Assembly: GCA_937892395.1 (NCBI GenBank)
Contig: CALAGJ010000066.1
Location: forward strand, 1-13,326
Direction: 5' to 3'
Origin: an uncultured Parafilimonas sp.
GTDB taxonomy: Bacteria; Bacteroidota; Bacteroidia; Chitinophagales; Chitinophagaceae
Length of the DNA stretch: 13,326 nucleotides
Shown here: positions 1 through 6,383 of the stretch, one piece after another
Layout: each line of letters begins with the position of its first letter
Numbering within the stretch: position 1 is the stretch's first letter
The notes under the pieces: generated by a model
Seen by the model: only the letters and a program-made list of their open reading frames with translations
Told to the model about the DNA's origin: nothing
Databases searched by the model: none
Translations under genes and position numbers: made by a program

Positions 1-16
1 TTATATAGAATACACT

Positions 17-427
17 TTGAATTCTTTTCAACATATACTTGTAGTGGATGATGACAGCATTACTATTCTCATAGTAGAGAGGATGGCCAAACTTGCAAAT
101 TTTTCTAAACAAATTCACTCCGTTTTTAATGGTTTGCAGGCTAAAGAATTTATGATTAATAGGGCATTGTATTATCCCCATGAAATGCCAGAACTAATTT
201 TACTTGATTTACAAATGGGAGTAATGACAGGATGGGAATTTTTAGATTGGTATAGTGTATGGCAAACTGATCTCGTAGAAAAACCACCCGTATATATTTT
301 TTCATCGTCGCTCAATTTTGATGACGAAAAACGGGCATTAGCTTATTCAATTGTAAACGGATTTATTATAAAACCCCTCACCAATGATAAACTACAAAGA
401 ATACTGACAGAAAGAAATAAGATTTGA
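17..427 (+). CDS. Single-domain response regulator (CheY-like receiver)
   Basis: This is a stand-alone phosphoacceptor receiver domain of two-component signalling, with no output domain. The product is 136 aa if it starts at the TTG at 17. The acidic pair is at D11-D12 in ILVVDDD, the phosphoacceptor is D64 in LILLDLQM, the switch Ser is in FSSS near 95-98, and the conserved Lys is K119 in IIKPL. The loop after D64 reads MGVMTGWEF instead of the usual MPxMDGxEF, so the conserved Pro and Asp are replaced. The frame stays open to the left edge of the window (codons TAT ATA GAA TAC ACT), so the true start could lie outside. The TTG nevertheless puts six residues before the first beta-strand, which is normal for the family. 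It is probably a soluble cytoplasmic protein. No kinase gene is in view, so its partner is unknown. Confidence 0.88.
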   Translation: MNSFQHILVVDDDSITILIVERMAKLANFSKQIHSVFNGLQAKEFMINRALYYPHEMPELILLDLQMGVMTGWEFLDWYSVWQTDLVEKPPVYIFSSSLNFDDEKRALAYSIVNGFIIKPLTNDKLQRILTERNKI

Positions 428-482
428 TTTTACTCCATGTGCTATTCTCCTTTATTTTGTATTAAACCAATATTTAATTGCT

Positions 483-1499
483 ATGTCATCACGCAGAAGA
501 TTTCTTAATAATTCAATTCTAAGTTTTGTTGGAATTTCCACATTTCAGAAAAAAAATATTCTCTTTAAACAAAGTGTAAAACCCATAGTTATCAGCACTT
601 GGGAGCCAAATGTAAAAGCAAACTTGGCAGCATGGGAAATACTATCTAAAGGAGGCACTGCTTTAGATGCTGTAGTAGCTGGTGTGCAAGTGCCGGAGGC
701 AGATCCAGATGATCAAAGTGTTGGCTATGGTGGTTTGCCGGATAGGGATGGCAGGGTGACTTTAGACAGTTGTGTAATGAATGAAAAAGGCCAATGTGGC
801 TCAGTAATGTGTATTGAACATATTATGCATCCGGTATTAGTAGCAAGAATGGTTATGGAAAAAACACCACATGTACAAATAGTGGGAGAGGGCGCATTAG
901 AATTGGCACTTGCCAATGGTTTGAAAAAAGAAAATTTATTGACCGCAAAGAGTAAAGCAGCATGGAAAGAGTGGAAAAAACTTGGCCTTTATGACCCCAT
1001 GACTTCGGTTAATAATTTGGAAGAAACGATCAAAGAAAAAAGAAAAAAAGCATCAGGCCCCATGATCAATCATGATACTATTGGTATGGTGGCAATAGAT
1101 TCATTCGGCAATGCTAGTGGTGCCTGCACTACAAGTGGTCTTGCATACAAAATGAGGGGTAGGGTAGGTGATTCGCCTATCATAGGAGCAGGACTTTTTG
1201 TGGACAATGAAGTGGGTGCGGCTACTGCTACAGGTGTAGGAGAAGAAGTAGTTAAAATATGTGGCTCCCATACGATTATTGAATGGATGCGTCAGGGCAA
1301 AAGCCCAGAAGAAGCATGTAAGGAGGCTGTAAGACGTATTATAAAAAATGTGGGTGATAAAGCCTTGGATAAGCAAGTTGGATTTCTTGCAGTAAATATG
1401 CAGGGAGAGTTTGGCGGATACTCCGTAACACCAGGATTTACTTATGCAGTCAACTCTTTAAATGAACAAAAAGTTTATACTGCCAAAAGTTGGTTATAA
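483..1499 (+). CDS. Tat-exported glycosylasparaginase (Ntn hydrolase)
   Basis: This is an N4-(beta-N-acetylglucosaminyl)-L-asparaginase family enzyme. The family cleaves the GlcNAc-Asn bond of N-linked glycoasparagine and matures by autoproteolysis. The protein is 338 aa. Residues 1-21 form a Tat-type leader (SRRRFLN at 3-9, then a hydrophobic stretch), so export through the twin-arginine system is likely. The autocleavage site is the conserved HDT at 197-199, which makes T199 the expected nucleophile. Other residues matching the Flavobacterium (Elizabethkingia) enzyme, as I remember it, are W40 (STW), T217, R227 and D230 (RGRVGDSP). Relative to that enzyme the linker before HDT is about 18 residues longer and basic (around 174-195). 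It starts 55 bases after the response regulator on the same strand and ends 20 bases from a convergent gene. Related isoaspartyl peptidases are less likely given the GYGGLPDRDGRVTLD and RGRVGDSP motifs. Confidence 0.92.
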   Translation: MSSRRRFLNNSILSFVGISTFQKKNILFKQSVKPIVISTWEPNVKANLAAWEILSKGGTALDAVVAGVQVPEADPDDQSVGYGGLPDRDGRVTLDSCVMNEKGQCGSVMCIEHIMHPVLVARMVMEKTPHVQIVGEGALELALANGLKKENLLTAKSKAAWKEWKKLGLYDPMTSVNNLEETIKEKRKKASGPMINHDTIGMVAIDSFGNASGACTTSGLAYKMRGRVGDSPIIGAGLFVDNEVGAATATGVGEEVVKICGSHTIIEWMRQGKSPEEACKEAVRRIIKNVGDKALDKQVGFLAVNMQGEFGGYSVTPGFTYAVNSLNEQKVYTAKSWL

Positions 1500-1519
1500 A
1501 TTACTGGTGTTCCATTTTT

Positions 1520-2437
1520 TTACCCAAAAGAAAATTTGTTTTTAAATGCGGTAAGTTCATCTTCAAGAATGGTTTCTACAATAGGAATGTATTGATGCAA
1601 GAGATCACTTCTTTTTACTTCTAAATTATGTACTGCATAATGTTGGTTGATGAAAAATGACTCTAAATCAGGATATAGTTTTTTTACTGCTTCTACTATA
1701 TCTAAAATGCTAAGCGTTTTATCTACAGCATTGTAAATGCCATTTGGAATTTCGGTAAAGGGAAACTTTGATAATACATCAGCAGCTTTATGGATATGTA
1801 TAAAACTTCTATGTTGTTGTCCTGTGCCATTGATGGTAATACGACCTGCAAAATGAGCATCAAACATGATTCTATTGATAACCGCATCAAAACGCATACT
1901 CCTACTAAAACCATATACATTGCCCATGCGTAAAATATGGGTTTTCATTTTGCTTTGCAAACGCTGTATATGCTGCTCCGCCCTGAGCTTGCTGATGGCA
2001 TAAAAAGAATCTGGATGTGGTTCAGTATGTTCATCTGCAGGATTTTTTGTGGTACCATATACCCCAGTGCTACTTAGAAAAATAATTTGTTGTACATCAG
2101 TTTCCTCCAAAGCATATACTAATTCTGCAGTACCCCAATGATTTGTTTGTTCATAGCTATGACCATCAATGTTTGAAAATGGAGTAGTAACTTTTGCTGC
2201 AAAATGATATACCACATCCGTATCCTGCAATGCCTTTCTGAGTTTTCTGCTGTCTAAGATTTCTCCATTTATAAATTTTATTTTGCCTGCCGGCAATGCA
2301 TCTCCGAGAAAAAAATTATAGTTACCACGACTTAAATTGTCATAAACAGTAATGGTTTCTACCTGGTGTTGATTGGTGAGCGACTTTACCAATTCTGCAC
2401 CTATATATCCGGCACCGCCGGTAATAAGTATTTTCAT
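1520..2437 (-). CDS. NAD-dependent epimerase/dehydratase (extended SDR)
   Basis: This is an extended short-chain dehydrogenase/reductase of the nucleotide-sugar epimerase/dehydratase type, 305 aa. The Rossmann motif TGGAGYIG is at 6-13 (G7xxG10xxG13), which indicates NAD(P) binding. D33 in VYDNLSRG fits cofactor ribose recognition. The catalytic set is S122/S123/T124 in LSSTGVYG and Y146xxxK150 in FYAISK. The C-terminal substrate domain carries the RMGNVYG and RSFIHIHKAAD stretches typical of sugar-nucleotide epimerases. The exact substrate cannot be read from the sequence; a UDP-glucose 4-epimerase-like or dTDP-sugar role is possible, but no sugar cluster surrounds it. It is transcribed away from the YdeI-like gene, with 71 bases between them, and converges on the glycosylasparaginase. 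The start is an ATG at 2437, and an inverted repeat sits just upstream (2451-2464). Confidence 0.88.
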   Translation of the reverse strand: MKILITGGAGYIGAELVKSLTNQHQVETITVYDNLSRGNYNFFLGDALPAGKIKFINGEILDSRKLRKALQDTDVVYHFAAKVTTPFSNIDGHSYEQTNHWGTAELVYALEETDVQQIIFLSSTGVYGTTKNPADEHTEPHPDSFYAISKLRAEQHIQRLQSKMKTHILRMGNVYGFSRSMRFDAVINRIMFDAHFAGRITINGTGQQHRSFIHIHKAADVLSKFPFTEIPNGIYNAVDKTLSILDIVEAVKKLYPDLESFFINQHYAVHNLEVKRSDLLHQYIPIVETILEDELTAFKNKFSFG

Positions 2438-2450
2438 TTTTTTTCTTGAG

Positions 2451-2464
2451 CTGCAAAATTGCAG
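2451..2464. repeat. Inverted repeat CTGCAA-AA-TTGCAG upstream of the epimerase
   Basis: Two perfect 6-base arms are separated by AA, 14-27 bases upstream of the epimerase ATG. Read on the minus strand, the repeat contains CAATTTTG (2461-2454), one mismatch from the Bacteroidota -7 consensus TAnnTTTG. A TTG lies 16 bases further upstream (2480-2478). The site could therefore be an operator overlapping a weak promoter. The shortness of the arms makes chance a real alternative. Confidence 0.3.
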
Positions 2465-2508
2465 ATTTTGAAATTTACAACTATATATTATTTGCCCACT
2501 ATTACTAC

Positions 2509-3129
2509 TTATCTATCGTGAAAACCAATGCCAGCAAAGATTTTATCAATGTATTTTTCGATACGTGAGGTACGTGTAGCAGATTGTTTTGGCTGAGTAA
2601 AAAAGATAAGATAACCCCTTTGCCTGCCCGGTGTAAGCGATTGAAAAGCTTTTTGAAAATTGTGGTCTTTATCAAATAGTATTTGTAATTCTTGTGGTAT
2701 ATCTGGCAATTTGGATTCCGCCTTCTTTTGCATACCAGATTTTTCCAGTTCTATAGACTCAAATATGTATGCTTTGATGGTGGGCACAATATCAATCACT
2801 TGCTGCACTGTAGTAAATTTCATCCATCGGCCCGCTTGAGTATGTTCACCAGGTTTCACCAATAATTTTTCAGTATCACTCAGCTCAGCACCATTAAAAA
2901 AACTAAGTACACAAAATGATTTGAAGGCACTAATCAACATCAAATTTTTATTGTCATAACTATAGGTGGGTACACCCCATTTTGCTTGCTCTCTAAGCCC
3001 ACAGTCTAACAAAATTTTTCTAAGCAATCGAAGTGGTTGCTCCCATTGGTGTACTTTACATGCAGGAGTATTGCCCAGTGTGCAACGCATGCAGCCAGTT
3101 GTAAAATATGCTTCCGAGGATTTGTTCAT
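2509..3129 (-). CDS. YdeI/OmdA-like (DUF1801-type) protein
   Basis: This is a YdeI-like protein of 206 aa when started at the ATG at 3129. An in-frame TTG at 3150 would add seven residues, but it lies inside the predicted -7 promoter element, and family members as I know them begin near the AYF segment. Residues about 28-125 resemble the DUF1801/YdhG fold (QWEQPLRLLR, AKWGVPTYSYDNKN, SAFKSFCVLSFFNGA). Residues about 140-200 match the OmdA-type C-terminal module (LPDIPQEL, FQSLTPGRQRGYLIFF, RTSRIEKYIDKI). The extreme N-terminus has C13xxC16 and, after seven residues, C24xxH27, which could bind a metal. No signal peptide or membrane helix is visible, so it is probably cytoplasmic. Relatives have been linked to bacteriocin protection, but the biochemical role is unknown and I assign none. 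The gene is alone between the epimerase and the divergent yicC. Confidence 0.85.
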   Translation of the reverse strand: MNKSSEAYFTTGCMRCTLGNTPACKVHQWEQPLRLLRKILLDCGLREQAKWGVPTYSYDNKNLMLISAFKSFCVLSFFNGAELSDTEKLLVKPGEHTQAGRWMKFTTVQQVIDIVPTIKAYIFESIELEKSGMQKKAESKLPDIPQELQILFDKDHNFQKAFQSLTPGRQRGYLIFFTQPKQSATRTSRIEKYIDKIFAGIGFHDR

Positions 3130-3145
3130 TCTTATATATAAGAAT
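3128..3145. promoter_or_regulatory. 18-bp perfect palindrome over the YdeI-like start codon
   Basis: ATTCTTATATATAAGAAT is a perfect 18-base palindrome. It covers the first two bases of the YdeI-like start codon (ATG, 3129-3127 on the minus strand) and the predicted transcription start region, immediately downstream of a TAATTTTG -7 element. This placement is what a repressor operator would have. In RNA it would also form a weak AU-rich hairpin against the start codon. It lies outside any other coding region. Confidence 0.4.
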
Positions 3146-3147
3146 TT

Positions 3148-3155
3148 CAAAATTA
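3148..3155 (-). promoter_or_regulatory. Predicted Bacteroidota -7 element for the YdeI-like gene
   Basis: The minus strand reads TAATTTTG here, an exact match to the TAnnTTTG -7 consensus of the Bacteroidota primary sigma factor. A TTTA 21 bases further upstream is an imperfect -33 TTTG. Transcription would begin around 3140-3142, about a dozen bases before the ATG at 3129. The position supports that ATG over the TTG at 3150. Confidence 0.5.
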
Positions 3156-3315
3156 GTCATATTAAACAATAGTCTTTAAACCACTTAAATTATCATATGC
3201 CTCTAACTGCTAAAAAATGTAAGTTACTAACAATGAGCAAAGAGAGTCAGCATTATTATTCAGTCTTTTATGAGTTCTTTTGCTGATATTGCGCACCAAT
3301 TAAAAATGGGTTAGG

Positions 3316-4197
3316 ATGTTATATTCAATGACTGGTTATGGAAGAATGGAGTTTGCACTGCATGATAAAATTTTTGTAACAGAATTGCGCAGCCTAAATG
3401 GCAAGCAATATGACTTAAGGTTATCACTGCCTACTTTACTAAGGCCTCAGGAAATGGAAATCAGAAATTTAATAAATGAACAGTTAGGTAGAGGTAGTGT
3501 AGAATGTAATATTTATCTTAGACAGAATGGAACAGAGCGTCCAGTCTCCATAAATACTGGATTGCTAAAAGCTTACTACGACCAACTTTCAGATTTTGCA
3601 AAAACTGAAAACATTGCAACAGACAATATCCTAGCTACACTCATCAAACTCCCAGAAGTGATAACTGCTTCGTCAGATGTGTTGAAAGAAGAGGAGTGGG
3701 AGCAATTCAAAACAAAACTATTGCAAACTATTGAGTTACTCAATACACACAGACGAGATGAAGGCGCTATATTACAACAAGATCTTTTACAAAGAATTGA
3801 TGCTATAGAAAAATTAGAGGAAAATGTGGCCGCCTTAGCACCAAAACGGCGCACAAGAATCAAAGAAGATTTAGAAAAAATTCTCCATGAAAATGTTAGT
3901 GCAGATAATTATGATGCCAATAGGTTGGAGCAAGAACTTATTTATTACATAGAAAAGATTGATATTACTGAAGAGCAAGTAAGACTAAAAGCGCATTGTA
4001 AATATTTCAAAGAGATTTTGCATGACAACGAGAATGGAAAAGGGAAGGGTAAAAAACTCTCTTTTGTACTTCAGGAAATAGGAAGGGAAATAAATACAAC
4101 AGGTAGTAAAGCCTATGATGCAGATATTCAAAAATGTGTGGTGCTTATGAAAGATGAATTAGAAAAAGCCAAAGAACAAATCTTGAACATATTATAA
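3316..4197 (+). CDS. yicC: YicC family protein (putative endoribonuclease)
   Basis: This is a YicC/YloC family protein, 293 aa, the usual length. The family hallmark MTGYGR is at 5-10 and ELRSLNGKQYDLRL follows at 23-36. The C-terminal DUF1732 module occupies about 205-293, with DITEEQVRLKAH at 216-227, a basic Gly/Lys loop (GKGKGKK, 241-247), then VLQEIGREINTTGSKA and the MKDELEKAKEQILNI end. Members have been reported to act in RNA cleavage or turnover in E. coli and Bacillus; the role here is inferred from homology. The ATG at 3316 gives MLYSMTGYG, which matches the family N-terminus, and AGG stands just before it. In many bacteria gmk follows yicC. Here the next gene is the lipoprotein gldH after a single base, so the two are surely cotranscribed. 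Confidence 0.93.
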   Translation: MLYSMTGYGRMEFALHDKIFVTELRSLNGKQYDLRLSLPTLLRPQEMEIRNLINEQLGRGSVECNIYLRQNGTERPVSINTGLLKAYYDQLSDFAKTENIATDNILATLIKLPEVITASSDVLKEEEWEQFKTKLLQTIELLNTHRRDEGAILQQDLLQRIDAIEKLEENVAALAPKRRTRIKEDLEKILHENVSADNYDANRLEQELIYYIEKIDITEEQVRLKAHCKYFKEILHDNENGKGKGKKLSFVLQEIGREINTTGSKAYDADIQKCVVLMKDELEKAKEQILNIL

Positions 4198-4198
4198 A

Positions 4199-4690
4199 AT
4201 GAAGCCTAGTTTTTTTGTGAAAAAGTTATTTTATTGTACTTGTTTTATAGTAATATGTAGTTTGACCGCATGCAATGGTTTAGGAGTAACAGAACAACTT
4301 GTGAGTTTCGAAAATCAAGCCTGGCCTGCCACTCAGAAGCCTTCATTTCAAGTGGAACTATTAGATTCTAATGCTAATTATCTTATTTACTTTGTGATAC
4401 GACATACAGAAAGTTATCCATATAAAAATATTTGGATATCCTATATACATCAGTTTCCCGGTGAAAAAAATGAAAGCATAGAAAATAAAAATCTGACTCT
4501 TGCTAATGATGCAACAGGATGGTATGGTGCAGCTATGGATGATATTGTAGAGCAAAGAATATTACTTACTCCAAATCCGGTAAAAATTAAGCCGGGAACT
4601 TGTAGTTTTCAATTAGAACATTTAATGCGGCTGGAGCCTTTACCACAGGTGCTACAAGTTGGAATTAGATTAGAAAAGATTGTGCAGTAG
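4199..4690 (+). CDS. gldH: GldH-like gliding motility lipoprotein
   Basis: This is a GldH family outer-envelope lipoprotein of 163 aa. GldH is one of the lipoproteins required for Bacteroidota gliding and is associated with the type IX secretion apparatus. A lipoprotein signal peptide covers residues 1-24: basic start, hydrophobic core, and lipobox LTAC with C25 as the lipidated residue. The family body is recognisable in FVIRHTESYPYKNIW (about 65-79), DATGWYGAAMDDIVEQRILL (104-123) and HLMRLEPLPQVLQVGIRLEK (141-160). The ATG lies one base after the yicC stop, which implies translational coupling. After it comes a 210-base convergent gap with no strong hairpin. The assignment rests on remembered family motifs rather than a search. 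Many non-gliding relatives also carry GldH, so the gene alone does not prove motility. Confidence 0.8.
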   Translation: MKPSFFVKKLFYCTCFIVICSLTACNGLGVTEQLVSFENQAWPATQKPSFQVELLDSNANYLIYFVIRHTESYPYKNIWISYIHQFPGEKNESIENKNLTLANDATGWYGAAMDDIVEQRILLTPNPVKIKPGTCSFQLEHLMRLEPLPQVLQVGIRLEKIVQ

Positions 4691-4759
4691 TGTTAACGAT
4701 AGTTTAAATTATTGCTGCTTTTAAAATGTTTTGATAGGCATTATGTGTACCATATCAAT

Positions 4760-4790
4760 AAATCAAACTTCATTGAATTATCTTTGATTT
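4760..4790. terminator. Weak hairpin between convergent gldH and phosphoesterase genes
   Basis: AAATCAAA (4760-4767) and TTTGATTT (4783-4790) form a perfect 8-base inverted repeat around a 15-base loop, in the 210-base gap between two converging genes. The stem is AT-rich and has no long T tail, so it could at best be a weak bidirectional terminator. Apart from this the gap 4691-4900 holds nothing I recognise. Confidence 0.25.
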
Positions 4791-4900
4791 TCAGACTCTA
4801 CCAATCATTGCCCGAAGGGTAAAAATAAAAATTATCCATAAAAAGGACACAAGTTCCTAATGATGATAAATTTTACAAATCATTAACAGATATATGCCTT

Positions 4901-6148
4901 CTATCCTAATTCAATCAATGTAATTTCTGGCAAAATACCCACTCTGCCTGGATATCCTATAAATCCAAAACCTCGGTTTACATAAAGTTTTTGTTTGCCA
5001 TTCTCATATAAACCTGCCCATTGTTTGTAAAACCACTGAACCGGACTCCACTTAAAATAGGGATTTTCTATTCCAAATTGCATTCCATGTGTATGTCCTG
5101 CAAGCATTAAATCAATGTCCGGATAAGTTGTGAGAATTTCTGCATCCCAATGGCTGGGGTCATGGCTCATCAATATCTTAAAAGGAAAATTTTCTGTACC
5201 CATGTAAGCATTTTGCATAGAACCGTATTTTGGAAACCGACCAAATGCACTCCAGTTTTCAATGCCCAATAATGCAATCTGCTCATTCGATTTTTCTAAA
5301 ACGACGTGTTCATTCATGAGTAAACGCCAACCAAGTTTTGCATGCGTTTCTTTTAATTTTTCAAGGTTTTGATTTTTTGATGCCTCATCAGGCCATGCAA
5401 TATAATCCCCATAGTCATGATTGCCCAATACACTATACACACCCATCGGCGCCTTTACGGTGCTAAATAATTCGATGTATGGATGCATTTCTTCATGCCT
5501 ATCATTTACCAAATCCCCTGTAAATAAAATCAAATCAGGTTTTAATGCCAATAGCGTTTCAACGCCTTTTGATACATGTTCAAAATTTGTAAAACTGCCA
5601 CTATGTATATCACTGATTTGTGCTATGCGCAAACCTTTAAATGATTTTGGTAGATTAGCATAATTCAGGTTGATCTTCTTTACCTGATAATTGTATTTGT
5701 TTTTGAAACCATATAACAATGTGGCAAATAGGGTAGTACCTGTAGCTAACCCAAGCCAACTTAAAAATGTAGAACGAGATAGTGAACCGGTTTCGTTGGT
5801 AAAATCAGCTCCTGTTTGTGGGAATAGCTTGGCCATCATCCATAAAAACAACCTTCGAATGTCGTCCATCAAAAAAAATACTGCCGCAATTAGTTTTGCA
5901 AAAAATAATCCTACGATGATGGCAAAAATGTAATTGCGCAGCACAGTATGCGTCGAAAAATAATTGATATATGGAAAGCTGACAACAAATAGGAGAGCAG
6001 CTATACAAACAGACCAATATGTGTAAAATATTATTGATTTAGACCTATCTGTGTTGGTATTAATCACAAATTTTAAAGCAGAAAAAACATACAAATCAAC
6101 TAAAAATAATAATATGATGATTAGCCATGCTGAAGAACCACTACGCAT
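4901..6148 (-). CDS. Membrane-anchored metallophosphoesterase
   Basis: This is a calcineurin-like metallophosphoesterase of the YaeI/YkuE type, 415 aa. About four hydrophobic helices come first (roughly 7-29, 38-60, 72-95 and 132-147), followed by the catalytic domain. All dinuclear-metal motifs are present: DIH (D180, H182), GDLVND (D212), GNHD (N243, H244), SHD (H329) and GHTH (H352, H354). Relatives bearing GHTHGMQFG and a RGFGFIGYPGRVG end include lipid A/UDP-sugar pyrophosphatase-like and phospholipid-processing enzymes, so a lipid phosphate substrate is plausible but not shown. Two clusters of membrane segments flank a soluble loop, so the catalytic domain hangs off the inner membrane; which side it faces is not clear from the sequence. 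The gene stands alone, divergent from gyrA with a 235-base shared upstream region. Confidence 0.9.
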   Translation of the reverse strand: MRSGSSAWLIIILLFLVDLYVFSALKFVINTNTDRSKSIIFYTYWSVCIAALLFVVSFPYINYFSTHTVLRNYIFAIIVGLFFAKLIAAVFFLMDDIRRLFLWMMAKLFPQTGADFTNETGSLSRSTFLSWLGLATGTTLFATLLYGFKNKYNYQVKKINLNYANLPKSFKGLRIAQISDIHSGSFTNFEHVSKGVETLLALKPDLILFTGDLVNDRHEEMHPYIELFSTVKAPMGVYSVLGNHDYGDYIAWPDEASKNQNLEKLKETHAKLGWRLLMNEHVVLEKSNEQIALLGIENWSAFGRFPKYGSMQNAYMGTENFPFKILMSHDPSHWDAEILTTYPDIDLMLAGHTHGMQFGIENPYFKWSPVQWFYKQWAGLYENGKQKLYVNRGFGFIGYPGRVGILPEITLIELG

Positions 6149-6256
6149 TTTTTTTGTGCAAATAAATTAAAGACTTTAGAATATACCGGAATAATTTATG
6201 GTTCAGGTTTAATAAAATACAATCGCTATTTATCCCAATAAAAAACATACCAATAA

Positions 6257-6278
6257 TTTTTGTTCATCAGAACAAAAA
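6257..6278. promoter_or_regulatory. 9-bp hairpin in the phosphoesterase-gyrA divergent region
   Basis: TTTTTGTTC (6257-6265) and GAACAAAAA (6270-6278) are perfect complementary arms around the tetraloop ATCA, about midway between the two divergent start codons. On neither strand is the stem followed by a T run, so it does not read as an intrinsic terminator. A protein-binding site for one or both genes is the better guess. Confidence 0.35.
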
Positions 6279-6342
6279 AATCTTGGATTATAGCAACTAT
6301 CTTAGGAGGTAATTTCACCAAAAAAATCCACACCATTTCCCT

Positions 6343-6350
6343 TACATTTG
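6343..6350 (+). promoter_or_regulatory. Predicted -7 element of the gyrA promoter
   Basis: TACATTTG matches TAnnTTTG exactly and ends 33 bases before the gyrA ATG, giving a leader of roughly 25-28 bases. No convincing -33 TTTG is found at the expected distance. The short leader contains a 5-bp stem (CCTTT 6355-6359, AAAGG 6363-6367). Confidence 0.45.
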
Positions 6351-6383
6351 CATGCCTTTAAAAAAGGGTATTAACTATTTTTC

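Noticed and set aside
1500..1519. Possible terminator between the convergent asparaginase and epimerase genes
   Set aside because: There is a T run at about 1515-1521, but only a three-base-pair stem (TGG/CCA) precedes it, which is too weak to call.
3130..3150. Seven-residue N-terminal extension of the YdeI-like protein from a TTG at 3150
   Set aside because: The TTG sits inside the predicted -7 promoter element, and the ATG at 3129 matches the family start better.
3233..3286. Short frame of 17 codons in the YdeI-yicC gap
   Set aside because: It has no ribosome-binding sequence and no recognisable features, and a frame this short is expected by chance.
3306..3314. Minimal ATG-GGT-TAG upstream frame ending one base before the yicC start
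   Set aside because: It could in theory feed re-initiation at yicC, but such a two-codon frame is too short to distinguish from chance.
6304..6309. Perfect AGGAGG Shine-Dalgarno-like sequence upstream of gyrA
   Set aside because: No start codon follows within ribosome-binding distance, and gyrA begins 74 bases later. It is most likely coincidental.
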